From NCBI GenBank assembly GCA_024123955.1, contig CP099652.1:6634001-6698000 (forward strand): 64,000 nucleotides of DNA. Reading direction: 5' to 3'. This stretch comes from Oxalobacteraceae bacterium OTU3CINTB1 (GTDB lineage Bacteria; Pseudomonadota; Gammaproteobacteria; Burkholderiales; Burkholderiaceae_D). Every line of letters starts with the position of its first letter. Within the stretch, counting starts at the first letter, position 1. The notes below the pieces were generated by a model. That model had not been told where the DNA came from, searched no databases, and was given only the letters and a program-made list of their open reading frames with translations. Position numbers and translations under genes: made by a program. Positions 40,964 through 50,236 of this stretch are shown one piece after another.

Positions 40964-42544
40964 CTATACGCCGCAGCAGGCCTTGTACTTTTTCCCGCTA
41001 CCGCAAGAGCAAGGCTCGTTGCGGCCGACCTTGTCATTGGCGATGCGTTGTTTGACGGCCGCCGGCTCGGCTGGACGCACCGCGCTTGTTTCCGCCTTGG
41101 CGTTGTTGCCTTCGATGCGAGACAACGATATGGCGTTCGTGACGAAATCGCGCATACGCGTTTCACGGTTCGGACACGGCCGTCCCTGTTCGTCGAACAA
41201 CAGGCGCGTCAACGCAAAACTTTCAAGCTGCGCGGCGGACATCTTGCCGCGGGACGCCATCAGTCTGTTGATCAACGCAGGCGCCATCCGAAGCGCTTGA
41301 TTGGCCGTCGCTTGGTCCTGGTCGCCCACCGCGATTTCGAAAGCCCGTTGTACCAGCGCGAGCGCTTCGATCCATTTCCCCGGTTCTTCCTGCGCCAGAT
41401 ACAGGTCGGCAAGGTCCAGGTGGGCCTGATTGACCTTGGGCATGGCGCGCTGCAGGAGCTCTTCCGCCTTGGAGAATCCTCCCGGCAATGAGCCATTGCG
41501 GATGAGGACGCCGACCGCGCGCTGGGCGATGTGGAGGCCCGCATCGCTCGCCAGCTGCAGCCAGGCGAGCGCTGCCGGCTCGTTCGCCGCCACCCCTTCA
41601 CCGTGATACAACGCCTGGCCGGCTTGATATTGGCCGATGGGGTAGCCGGCTTCCGCAGCGCGCAAGGTCAAATCAAACGCGGTCTTGGCGTTGGCCGCCA
41701 CGCCCAGCCCTTCGCGATAGATGTTTGACAGCAGAACCAGCGCAAGTGGATGGTCTTCGGCGGCCGCGCGCTCCAAATAATCCCTGGCCCGGGCATGATC
41801 GACCGCCTCCTCATGCAGGCCCAACAGCGCCGAGCGGCCGCACCATGCAAGCGCGTCGATGTCGCCGTCCTGGCAGGCCATCGCGATGAGATGGACGCCT
41901 CGCCCGATATGCTCTATGCCGTTTTTTCCCTCTGCCAAAGCGAGCCCGAACTGGTAGCGCGCCGGGGTGTAGCCGGCGTCGCTGGCGTAGCGCAGCAGGT
42001 CCAGCGCCCGTTCCGTCATCGAGAAGTCGGACGTCGACCGCTTCAGCAACAGCATCGCGGCCCGGTACTGGTCCGTGGGGCGGCTTTCAAATAGCGCCCG
42101 GTAGCACACCGCACTCAGTTCGTCCGGGCTTTCATCGACGATATGGTAGTCGGGTACCGCAGCTCCATGGTTTTTCTGACGAAATACCACTTCAATCAGC
42201 GCCATGACGTCGATGAGCGCCTGTTTGGCCAGGGCTTGCAGCTGTGCTTCGCTGCGCAGGCTTTCCTCCGGATGCGCCGCGGAGTTGCCCCACCGCCGTA
42301 ACTTATGCAGCAGTTCTTGAATGTCCGGGTTGATCAGGTGCGACTTGACGAGCACATTGATCTTTCCCTCCAGGCCCAGCTTCCACTCGCTGTCGTAAGG
42401 ATAGAGGATGTCGCAGCATAAACTGGCGAGCGCGCGCGTCTGAATGAGCGCGTGGGCGGGGAATTGATGCTGGCTGCGTTTGGCGACACCGTAGAGCGAT
42501 GCGATGCGGGCGGAGGCTAGCTCGGCAAATTCTAGGTCGTTCAT
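40964..42544 (-). CDS. DUF4145-like / Sel1-repeat / SEC-C protein
   Basis: A 526-residue cytoplasmic protein with three parts. Residues about 20-110 resemble DUF4145 ('HALIQTRALASLCCDILYPY', 'HKLRRWGNSAAHPEESLRSE'). Residues about 150-400 are Sel1-type helical repeats ('AEDHPLALVLLSNIYREGLG', 'AEAGYPIGQYQAGQALYHGE'). The C-terminus is a SEC-C zinc module, 'NEPCSCGSGKKYKACCG'. The fusion suggests an adaptor that binds partner proteins and a metal. I chose the ATG at 42544 with AGGA just upstream; the same frame is open far upstream but only across the next gene. It is paired with a second Sel1 gene. Confidence 0.8.
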   Translation of the reverse strand: MNDLEFAELASARIASLYGVAKRSQHQFPAHALIQTRALASLCCDILYPYDSEWKLGLEGKINVLVKSHLINPDIQELLHKLRRWGNSAAHPEESLRSEAQLQALAKQALIDVMALIEVVFRQKNHGAAVPDYHIVDESPDELSAVCYRALFESRPTDQYRAAMLLLKRSTSDFSMTERALDLLRYASDAGYTPARYQFGLALAEGKNGIEHIGRGVHLIAMACQDGDIDALAWCGRSALLGLHEEAVDHARARDYLERAAAEDHPLALVLLSNIYREGLGVAANAKTAFDLTLRAAEAGYPIGQYQAGQALYHGEGVAANEPAALAWLQLASDAGLHIAQRAVGVLIRNGSLPGGFSKAEELLQRAMPKVNQAHLDLADLYLAQEEPGKWIEALALVQRAFEIAVGDQDQATANQALRMAPALINRLMASRGKMSAAQLESFALTRLLFDEQGRPCPNRETRMRDFVTNAISLSRIEGNNAKAETSAVRPAEPAAVKQRIANDKVGRNEPCSCGSGKKYKACCGV

Positions 42545-42639
42545 GGTCCTGATGATCAAAGTCCTGGCCGCCGCGCGCCAACATTCAGGCCAATATAGCA
42601 CAGCCACCTGGCGTGCCCTGCAACCATTTCCATGCGAAT

Positions 42640-44238
42640 TTACGCGAGGTGGGGCGCCTGCAGCCGCCGGCGCGCCTGCGCCAGCTGTTCGCCGTCCATG
42701 CGCGACGCAGCCGTTTTCAAATACCGCTCGGCGGCGCCGAAACCGCCGCGTTCCGCCATCGCCAGCCATAACCACGCCTGCGCGACGTCGGCCCGCACGC
42801 CCTGCCCAACCAGATACATCAGGCCGAGATTGAACTGCGCGCGCAAATGTCCCTGGCCGGCCGCCTGCGCATACCAGTGGTGGGCCTGCGCGTAATCCTG
42901 CGGCATGCCCTGGCCATTGTCGTAGCGCAGGCCGAGCGCGAACTGCGCCAGGGTATGCCCCTGCGCCGCCGCCTTCGCATACCAGCCGTTGGCCTGCGCG
43001 CAATCCGGCTGCGGCCCCTCGTCGTTGTCGAACAAGAGCGCGAGGTTGTACTGCGCCGCCGCGTAATCCTGTTCGGCCGCGCGCCGGTACCACAGCATCG
43101 CCTTGCGCAGGTCCTGCGGCACGCCGCGTCCCGTTTCGTAGCGCAGGCCCAGATCGAACTGCGCCCGCAGGTGGCCCTGGTCGGCCGCCTTGCGATACCA
43201 GAAAATCGCTTCCTGATGGTCCATCGGCACGCCGTGGCCGGCGTCGTACAACAGGCCCAGATGATACTGCGCGCCGGGATAACCCTGCTCGGCCGCCTTG
43301 CGGTACCAGGCCTGCGCCTGGTCGTAATCCTGCGGCACGCCCTGGCCGTGATCGTAGCGCAGCCCCAGATTGTTCTGCGCCCCGGCGTGGCCCTGCTCGG
43401 CCGCCTTGCGGTACCAGTCCAGCGCCTTCTGCTCGTCGCGCGGCACGCCCTGGCCGTTGTCGTAGATCAGACCCAGATTGAACTGCGAGCTGGCGTGGTC
43501 CTGTTCCGCCGCGCGACGGTACCACAGGATCGCCTTCTGGCTGTCCTGCGCGATGCCGTCGCCCTTGTCGAAGCGCAGCGCCAGATTGAATTGCGCCGGC
43601 GCGTAACCCTGGTCGGCCGCCTTGCGGTACCACGACATCGCCTGGCCGACATCCTGCGCCACGCCCTGGCCGTTGTCGTAGCGCAGACCAAGGTTGAACT
43701 GAGCGCGCGCATAGCCCTGCTCCGCCGCCTTGCGGTACCAGGCGATGGCCTGCCTGAAATCCTGCGGCACGCCCTTGCCGGTGTCGTACATCATGCCCAG
43801 ATTGTTTTGCGCGCCGGCGTCGCCCTGCTCGGCGGCCTTGCTGAACCAGTGCATGGCTTGCTGCGTGTCCGCCTCCAGGCCCTGGCCCTTGGCGTACAGC
43901 CAACCCAGGTTGTACTGGGCGGCGGCGTAGCCCTGCTCGGCCGCCAGCTTGTACCACGCCGCCGCTTCCTCGTAATTCTGCTCGACGCCCTGGCCCTTCT
44001 GGAACATCACGCCCAGGTTGTACTGCGCGTGCTCCAGTCCCTGCATCGCCGCCTGGCGATACCAGACCACCGCCAGCTCGAAGCTTTGCGCCACGCCCTG
44101 GCCGTTGAAGTACATAAAGCCCAGGCTATGCTGGGCGTTGGCGATACCACGTTCGGCTTGCTGCTTCACGCGCAGGAATTCGGCTGTGTGGGTGCCGCCT
44201 TGATTGGCATCGGGTCCGTCAGGCGTGTATTTCGTCAT
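42640..44238 (-). CDS. Sel1-repeat (TPR-like) protein
   Basis: A 532-residue protein made almost wholly of about thirteen 36-residue Sel1 repeats with the core pattern AQ.NLG..Y..GQGV.....A..WY.KAAEQG (for example 'AQYNLGVMFQKGQGVEQNYE'). There is no signal peptide or membrane segment, so it is probably a cytoplasmic scaffold. The repeats are nearly identical at DNA level, which keeps an alternative minus-strand frame open. It sits upstream of the DUF4145-like/Sel1/SEC-C gene (95-base gap) and downstream of a c-di-GMP signalling operon; the three could be one transcription unit. Sel1 proteins often act as partners in signalling. Confidence 0.87.
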   Translation of the reverse strand: MTKYTPDGPDANQGGTHTAEFLRVKQQAERGIANAQHSLGFMYFNGQGVAQSFELAVVWYRQAAMQGLEHAQYNLGVMFQKGQGVEQNYEEAAAWYKLAAEQGYAAAQYNLGWLYAKGQGLEADTQQAMHWFSKAAEQGDAGAQNNLGMMYDTGKGVPQDFRQAIAWYRKAAEQGYARAQFNLGLRYDNGQGVAQDVGQAMSWYRKAADQGYAPAQFNLALRFDKGDGIAQDSQKAILWYRRAAEQDHASSQFNLGLIYDNGQGVPRDEQKALDWYRKAAEQGHAGAQNNLGLRYDHGQGVPQDYDQAQAWYRKAAEQGYPGAQYHLGLLYDAGHGVPMDHQEAIFWYRKAADQGHLRAQFDLGLRYETGRGVPQDLRKAMLWYRRAAEQDYAAAQYNLALLFDNDEGPQPDCAQANGWYAKAAAQGHTLAQFALGLRYDNGQGMPQDYAQAHHWYAQAAGQGHLRAQFNLGLMYLVGQGVRADVAQAWLWLAMAERGGFGAAERYLKTAASRMDGEQLAQARRRLQAPHLA

Positions 44239-44255
44239 ACTGCTTCACTGATTGT

Positions 44256-46550
44256 TCAAGCCTGGATTGCGACCATGGCCGGTTGGGTGTCTGTGTTCGG
44301 CGCCTTGTTGGCGTTGGTGGCGCTGGACGGCAGCGAGGAAGCGGCCGACAAGCGGTTCTGGTCTTGCAGCACGTCGATGAAACTGAGCAGCGAGATCGGG
44401 CGATGGTAGAAATAGCCCTGCATCGTGGTGCAGCCGTTGGCCTGCAGGTAGCGCGATTGCACGTCGGTCTCCACGCCTTCGGCCACCAGGTGCAGGCCCA
44501 GGCCGCGCGCGATCGAGATGATCGCCAGGATCACCGGATAGTGGCCGTTCTCGTCGTGGATCTCCTTGACGAACGACTGGTCGATCTTGATGGTGTGGAT
44601 CGGGAAGCGGTGCAGGTACGACAGCGACGAATAGCCGGTGCCGAAATCGTCGATCGCCACCGACACGCCCAGTTGGCAAAGCTTGTTCAACTGTTCGATC
44701 GCGTACTGCGGATTGCGGATGCAGATGTTCTCGGTGATCTCCACTTCGATCTGCGCCGGCGAAATGCCGTAGCGCGTCAGCGCGCCGCGCATCTTCTCGA
44801 AGAAGTCGCCCCGGTCCAGGTATTGCGGCGACAGGTTCAGCGACAAGCGGATCGACTCGCCGCCGGCGGCGTTCCACTGCAGCAGATCGCGGCACAAGGC
44901 GCCCAGCATCCAGTCGGAGATCGGCAGCATCAAGCCGTTTTCCTCGGCGAACGGCAGGAACTCGCCGGCCGACAGCAGCCCGCGCTGCGGATGATTCCAG
45001 CGCATCAAGCCCTCGGCGCCGATGATGCGGCCGGTGGCGACGTCGAGCTGCGGCTGGTAGTACATTTCCAGCTCGTTGAGCTCCAGCGCCTTGCGCAGGC
45101 TTTGCTCGAGCGCGATCTTCTGGTGCGACACGTCGAGCATCGAGTCGTGATAGAAGCTGTGGCCATTCTTGCCCAGCGCCTTGACCTGGTACATGGCGAT
45201 GTCGGCATGGCGCAGCAGCTCGTCGATGGTCTCGCCGTCGTTCGGATAAATGGCGATGCCGATCGAGGCGGAGATGTGCACCTGGTGCCCATCGAGGTCG
45301 AACGGCTCGTGCAGGCTCTCAAGGAACTTGTCGGCGATGGCCTTGGCGTCCTGGCGGTCGCGCAGCTCCGGCAGCACGATGGTGAATTCGTCGCCGCCCT
45401 GGCGCGCCAGCGTGTCACCCCGGCGCAGGCAGGTTTTCAGGCGCTGCGACACCTGCTGCAGCAGCTCGTCGCCCTTGACGTGGCCCAGCGTATCGTTGAC
45501 CAGCTTGAAGCGGTCAAGGTCGATGAACATCACCGCCAGCTCGGTCAGCTTACGTTTGGCCTGGATCACGGCGAGGCCCAGGCGGTCCTTGAACAGCATG
45601 CGGTTAGGCAGGTCGGTCAGGATGTCGTGGTAGGCCTGGTAGGAGATCACTTCCTCCGCGCGCTTGCGGTCCGTGATGTCGCGCGCGACGCCGTAGGTGC
45701 CGAAGAATTCGTGCTTCTTCACGCTGTGATCGGGGACATGCATGCCGATCGCGTTGAGCGAAATCGTCATCAAGGTGTTGTTGAAGGTGCGCTCGATGCC
45801 GCCGCCGGTATTGCACTTGAGGCGCAGTTCGACGTTGCGCGAGGCCCGCTCGTCGACGCGGCGCTCGTTGAAGGCGTAGCGGGCGCGCTCCTGGTCCTCG
45901 TCGTGCACCAGGATCGAGTAGTGCTTGCCGATCAGTTCTTCGCGGGTGAAGCCGAGCAGCTGCTGCACACGGTCGTTGATGAAGGTGAACTTGCCTTCGT
46001 GGTTCAGCGTATAGATGATGTCCGGCGAGCTGTCGACCAGGTAGCGGTACATCTTCTCCGAGTTTTCCAGCTTGGAGGCGATGCGCTCGTTGTCGACCGC
46101 CAGGCGGCGCTTTTGCAGCGCATTCTCCACGGTCTTGAGCAGCTCCTCGCGGCTATAGGGCTTGCGCAGGTAGTCGTAGGCGCCGCGTTTAAGCGCGCCG
46201 ATGGCGGCGTCGATGCCGACCTCCCCGCTCATGACAATGACGTCGCCGTCGATGCCCTTGGCGTTGATGAAGTCCATGATCTCGTGGCCGCTCATGTCGG
46301 GCAGGCGCAGGTCGAGCAGGATCAGGTCGAATTTCAGTTTGGTCAGCTGGGCCAGCGCCTCGCTGCCGCAGGTCGCGGTCACCAGATGGTAGTCGCGGTC
46401 GCGCAGCAGCTCGTACAACGACGACAGCAGGCGCGGTTCGTCGTCCACCAGCAGGATGCGGGGCCAATTATCGGCGGCGTGGACGACGGGGGTGGGGTCG
46501 TCCGAACTCGTTTCTAGGGCGGCGTAGCCGGCGGGAGTCAGGTTCATCAT
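44256..46550 (-). CDS. Receiver-PAS-GGDEF-EAL response regulator
   Basis: A 764-residue signalling protein. In order: receiver domain (about 30-150; acidic pocket D36-D37, phospho-acceptor D80 in 'LILLDLRLPDMSG'), PAS domain (about 165-300, 'IIYTLNHEGKFTFINDRVQQ'), GGDEF domain with an intact 'RQGGDEFTIVL', and EAL domain with 'AEGLMRWN' in place of EAL but with 'DDFGTGYSSLSYL' and 'LVAEGVET' intact. It probably makes and/or degrades c-di-GMP under control of the sensor kinase encoded four bases upstream. The GGDEF motif suggests cyclase activity; the EGL variant keeps the metal-binding glutamate, so phosphodiesterase activity is possible. Confidence 0.92.
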   Translation of the reverse strand: MMNLTPAGYAALETSSDDPTPVVHAADNWPRILLVDDEPRLLSSLYELLRDRDYHLVTATCGSEALAQLTKLKFDLILLDLRLPDMSGHEIMDFINAKGIDGDVIVMSGEVGIDAAIGALKRGAYDYLRKPYSREELLKTVENALQKRRLAVDNERIASKLENSEKMYRYLVDSSPDIIYTLNHEGKFTFINDRVQQLLGFTREELIGKHYSILVHDEDQERARYAFNERRVDERASRNVELRLKCNTGGGIERTFNNTLMTISLNAIGMHVPDHSVKKHEFFGTYGVARDITDRKRAEEVISYQAYHDILTDLPNRMLFKDRLGLAVIQAKRKLTELAVMFIDLDRFKLVNDTLGHVKGDELLQQVSQRLKTCLRRGDTLARQGGDEFTIVLPELRDRQDAKAIADKFLESLHEPFDLDGHQVHISASIGIAIYPNDGETIDELLRHADIAMYQVKALGKNGHSFYHDSMLDVSHQKIALEQSLRKALELNELEMYYQPQLDVATGRIIGAEGLMRWNHPQRGLLSAGEFLPFAEENGLMLPISDWMLGALCRDLLQWNAAGGESIRLSLNLSPQYLDRGDFFEKMRGALTRYGISPAQIEVEITENICIRNPQYAIEQLNKLCQLGVSVAIDDFGTGYSSLSYLHRFPIHTIKIDQSFVKEIHDENGHYPVILAIISIARGLGLHLVAEGVETDVQSRYLQANGCTTMQGYFYHRPISLLSFIDVLQDQNRLSAASSLPSSATNANKAPNTDTQPAMVAIQA

Positions 46551-46554
46551 GGCC

Positions 46555-48711
46555 TTAAACTGAATCCATCAACCGCGTTTGCACGCCGCCGACGGGACTG
46601 GAACTGCTACGCGCGGGCAGCAAAATTTCGAAAGTGGTTCCCGCTTTGCCGGAACGGCAGGTGATCAGACCCTGCATCTTCTTCACCAGGCCGTGGACGA
46701 TGGACAGGCCCAGGCCATGGTGCGGGCCTTCCTTGGTGCTGCGCACCTGGGAGAACAGGTTGGCCAGCACGTCGGCCGACAGCCCCGGGCCGGTGTCGCC
46801 GATGACCAGCTCCAGATACAGCTTGCGCTCGCGGTTGACGTGGCCGCGGTTGGCGATTTCGATCTTGCCCCCGTCGGGCATGGCCTCGACCGCGTTTTTG
46901 ATCAGGTTCACCAGGATCTGCTTGAGCAGGTCGGCGTCGCCCTCGATGTCGGCCGGCTCCTCCTGCATGCGCACGACGATCTGCACCGACGCCGGCACGA
47001 AGTCGGTGGCGCGGAACAGGCGCAGCACGTCGTCGACCACGCGCGCGACATCGGTGGCGTGGCTGGTTTCGGTCGGCTGCAGATCGGCCAGGCCGTTGAT
47101 CAACTGTCCGACGCGGTCGATCTCCTCGTTCAGGATCGACATCTCGCCGACCACCGGCTCGCGCCTGGCCAGTTTACTGTCCAGGACCGACAGGTAGTTC
47201 TTGATGATCGACAGCGGGTTGTTCACCTCATGCACCACGCGGCGCGACGCTTCGCGGTACTCTTCGGCGACGTGGGCGATCTGACGCTTGGCGTGACCGC
47301 GCTCGCTGATGGCCGTCTCCAGTGCGGCAGCGGCCTGGGTGCCGAACGACTGCAGGAAGCGCGCGCGCTTCTGGTAACTGGCCATCTGCCAGGCCGGCGC
47401 GCCGCCGATCAGCACACCGAGACAGCGCTGGTTGGCCACCAGCGGCAGACATACCATGCTTTCGGTGCCGAGGATGCGGAACAACTGGTCCTCGGCCACG
47501 CTCAATGGCGGTTGCAACTGGCCGTCGCGGCTGATGATGGCCAGCTTGCGTTCCAGCGCGCACGCCGCCACCACGCCGCCCTTGTTGAGCGGGATGATGA
47601 ATTCGGAAAAACGCTGCTGCTGGTCGCCGGTGGCGGTGCCGTGCAGCGCGTGGCCGGTCGGGTTCTCCAGCAGCACCAGCGCGTTCTCGAAATCGAACAG
47701 GATGCGCGCCGAACGCGTCATCGATTCGAGCAGTCCCGCCTCGCCGTTCTGGCGCGCGAAGGACTGGCCCATCTCGGACACCAGCACCATGTTGCGCACT
47801 TCCTCGGACAGTCGCTGCTGCACCGGATCGACCACCGGCGGCGCGTAGGCGGCCGGCACCGGCACGTCGTCGACGCCGGCCAGGTCGATGCCCAGGTAAT
47901 CGGCCGACTTTTCCACCTGGCGGGCGGCGTTGTTGACGATCTGCTCGAGCAGTTCGCCATCGAGTCCGCACAGATAGGCGCCGTTTTCGATCGCCTCGTG
48001 CTGGTCGTCGTGGCAGCACAGCAGGTGCGCCAGGCGCACGATGCGGATCAGCGGATGCGACGACTCCAGGCGCGCCAGCGGCTCGTGGTGATACAGCACG
48101 CTGTCGGCCAGGAAGGAGTCCAGCTGCCAGCGCTCGATCAGCCAGGCGCCCGCTTCCGAGTGCGTGATCTGCAAGGTGCGCTGCTCGACGGCGCACAGGT
48201 CCTCGTCGTCGCGCGCCATGAAGTTAAAGCCGTATTCCTTGGGCGCTGCCGCCAGCAGCGCCAGGCGGCCGACGTTGTGCAGCAGGCCGGCCAGGTAGGC
48301 TTCCTCAACGTGCGGGTATTCCATCTTGCGGGCGATGTCGCGCGCGATGACGGCGGTCGTCAGCGAGCCTTTCCAGAAGCCGCGCAAATCGGTGCTGCCG
48401 GAATGGGGGAAGCTGTTAAAGGTCTGGAACACCGATTCGCTGATCACCAGGGTCTTGATCATGTCGGTGCCGAGCGACACCAGCGACTGCTCCAGGCCCA
48501 CCGTGCGGGCGTTGCGGTGGAAGGCCGAGCTGTTGGCGACGGTGAGGATCTTGCTGGTCATCGCCGCGTCCTTGGCGATCAATGCGGCGAGCTCCGGCAT
48601 GCCGGCGTCATCCGCCTGCAAGTGCTCGATCAACTTAATGAGTATCTGCGGCATGGCCGGCAGACGGGCAATCAGCAATCGATTGCGAATGTCATGGTCA
48701 GGTTGATGCAT
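46555..48711 (-). CDS. HDOD-GAF-histidine kinase
   Basis: A 718-residue signalling protein. Residues about 15-210 are an HDOD domain ('LPAMPQILIKLIEHLQADDA', 'AYLAGLLHNVGRLALLA', where the HD pair reads HN). A GAF-like region spans about 310-470. The kinase core follows: 'RRVVHEVNNPLSIIKNY' with the phosphorylatable histidine (near residue 500), then the ATPase domain with 'ILVNLIKNAVEAMPDGG', 'GDTGPGL' and 'GLGLSIVHGLVKKM'. There are no membrane segments, so it senses a cytoplasmic signal. The response regulator gene starts four bases after its stop, so they form a cognate pair. Confidence 0.92.
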   Translation of the reverse strand: MHQPDHDIRNRLLIARLPAMPQILIKLIEHLQADDAGMPELAALIAKDAAMTSKILTVANSSAFHRNARTVGLEQSLVSLGTDMIKTLVISESVFQTFNSFPHSGSTDLRGFWKGSLTTAVIARDIARKMEYPHVEEAYLAGLLHNVGRLALLAAAPKEYGFNFMARDDEDLCAVEQRTLQITHSEAGAWLIERWQLDSFLADSVLYHHEPLARLESSHPLIRIVRLAHLLCCHDDQHEAIENGAYLCGLDGELLEQIVNNAARQVEKSADYLGIDLAGVDDVPVPAAYAPPVVDPVQQRLSEEVRNMVLVSEMGQSFARQNGEAGLLESMTRSARILFDFENALVLLENPTGHALHGTATGDQQQRFSEFIIPLNKGGVVAACALERKLAIISRDGQLQPPLSVAEDQLFRILGTESMVCLPLVANQRCLGVLIGGAPAWQMASYQKRARFLQSFGTQAAAALETAISERGHAKRQIAHVAEEYREASRRVVHEVNNPLSIIKNYLSVLDSKLARREPVVGEMSILNEEIDRVGQLINGLADLQPTETSHATDVARVVDDVLRLFRATDFVPASVQIVVRMQEEPADIEGDADLLKQILVNLIKNAVEAMPDGGKIEIANRGHVNRERKLYLELVIGDTGPGLSADVLANLFSQVRSTKEGPHHGLGLSIVHGLVKKMQGLITCRSGKAGTTFEILLPARSSSSPVGGVQTRLMDSV

Positions 48712-48935
48712 CGTATCCAGCTTTGCCGCCAGTGGTCGTCGAATAAGGAGAAGGTACTCAACGGCTCAGTACCGCAAAATAGTTATTTTTTCATCAGTAT
48801 TTCAGGCAGGTTCGACGCTTGAAATTACGTTTGGAAAAGTTATATTAGCATAAAGTATCATGATAACTTGGCAGCTATCAAGCAGATATCGATCTTTCAC
48901 TTTAAACTAATTCAATTTCCTACCGTAAACAAGTG
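48712..48935. other. A/T-rich intergenic promoter region
   Basis: About 220 bases, clearly richer in A and T than the flanking genes. It holds the promoter(s) for the HDOD kinase operon, but I cannot pick a single convincing -35/-10 pair. No ORF or RNA gene is seen. Confidence 0.4.
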
Positions 48936-50213
48936 TTAACCTGGATGGCGTAGAAGCATGCGCCGGTAATGGCGCGACGTCAACCATAAAACGAGAGCAG
49001 AGGCACTAAAAGCCAGCTGTCCTGCGGCTAACCACAGCACCGAGTGTGCTAGAAACGGCGCGATGACGCCCGCCACCAGCGCCCCGAGCATGGTCAGCGC
49101 GAACGATTGGCACGAGGCCACCGTGCCCCGGATGTGCGGGAACAGGTCCATCGCCAGCAGGGTGGCGGCGGGCGCCACGACCGACATGCCGAAGTTGTAA
49201 AAAAGCAGCGGAGCGACCGACCAGGGCAGCGCCGGCGGGAAAAAGAGGTGGTACAAAACGTTCAGCACCGGGGCCGCGATCAGGAAACAGAAGCCGATGC
49301 CGATCTGTCGCGAAAATGTCATTTTCCCGGCCATGCGGTTGGCCGCCAGCGCGCCCAGGAAGATCCCGGACACCGCCGGAATGAACAGCCAGCCGAATTG
49401 CGACGGCCCCAGGCCGAGGTGCTGGGGCAGGAATTCCGGCGCCGCCGCGATATACACAAACAGGCCGGCGAAGTTGAGCGCCACCACGCCGGACTTCATG
49501 AGGAACAGCGGCGAGCGCAGGATGTCGCCGTAATTGCGCGCCAGGTAGCGCGGGTTGAACGGCTGGCGCTTGTGCGGCGGCAGCGTCTCCGGCAGGCGCC
49601 GGTAGCAGTAGATGAACAGCAGGATGGTGTAGGCCAGCAGCGACAGGAAGATCGCCCGCCAGTCGAACAGGGTGACGATCCAGCCGCCGAGGATGGGCGC
49701 GACGGCCGGCGCGATCGAGAAGATCATCGTCACCAGCGACAGCAGGCGCGCGGCGGCGGCATCGTCATACAGGTCGCGGATGATGGCGCGCCCCACCACC
49801 ACCCCGGCGCCGGCCGACACGCCCTGCATGACGCGGAACACCCACAGGTAATGCACCGTGTGCGCGGAGGCGCAGCCCAGCGTGCCGATGGCGAACATCA
49901 CCAGCGACACCAGCACCACGTTGCGGCGCCCGAAGGCGTCCGCCAGCGCACCGTGCCACAGCACCATGGCGGCGAAGGCCAGCATGTAGAACGTCAGGCT
50001 TTGCTGCACTTCGAGCGGGGTGGCGCCCAGCGAGGCCTGGATGTTGGGGAAGGCCGGCAGGTAGGCGTCGATCGAGAAGGGTCCCAGCATCGACATCGCG
50101 GCCAGCATGGTCGCCAGTCCCGCCGCGCTGAGCACTTTCATGTGCGACGGCGGCGGCGGGGGGATGTCCTCGACAGGATCGGGCGGGAGATTGGCGGGAG
50201 GTGTCGGGAACAT
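48936..50213 (-). CDS. Bcr/CflA family multidrug MFS transporter
   Basis: A 425-residue transporter with 12 predicted membrane segments. The proline-rich N-terminus (1-24) is followed by 'GPFSIDAYLPAFPNIQASLG', 'YMLAFAAMVLWHGALADAFG' and 'RVMQGVSAGAGVVVGRAIIR', the classical Bcr/CflA motifs. It exports drugs such as bicyclomycin or chloramphenicol in known members. I chose the ATG at 50213 because the first family motif follows it closely; the frame upstream is inside the methyltransferase gene. It is 23 bases downstream of that gene. Confidence 0.88.
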   Translation of the reverse strand: MFPTPPANLPPDPVEDIPPPPPSHMKVLSAAGLATMLAAMSMLGPFSIDAYLPAFPNIQASLGATPLEVQQSLTFYMLAFAAMVLWHGALADAFGRRNVVLVSLVMFAIGTLGCASAHTVHYLWVFRVMQGVSAGAGVVVGRAIIRDLYDDAAAARLLSLVTMIFSIAPAVAPILGGWIVTLFDWRAIFLSLLAYTILLFIYCYRRLPETLPPHKRQPFNPRYLARNYGDILRSPLFLMKSGVVALNFAGLFVYIAAAPEFLPQHLGLGPSQFGWLFIPAVSGIFLGALAANRMAGKMTFSRQIGIGFCFLIAAPVLNVLYHLFFPPALPWSVAPLLFYNFGMSVVAPAATLLAMDLFPHIRGTVASCQSFALTMLGALVAGVIAPFLAHSVLWLAAGQLAFSASALVLWLTSRHYRRMLLRHPG

Positions 50214-50236
50214 CGTTGGGGCCTTTTCTAGACTTT

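Noticed and set aside
42545..43957. Long minus-strand reading frame in phase with the DUF4145-like/Sel1/SEC-C gene, running upstream across the Sel1 gene
   Set aside because: It is an out-of-phase reading of the nearly identical 36-codon Sel1 repeats. Its product is a G/A/R-rich low-complexity string, while the Sel1 frame gives a textbook repeat protein.
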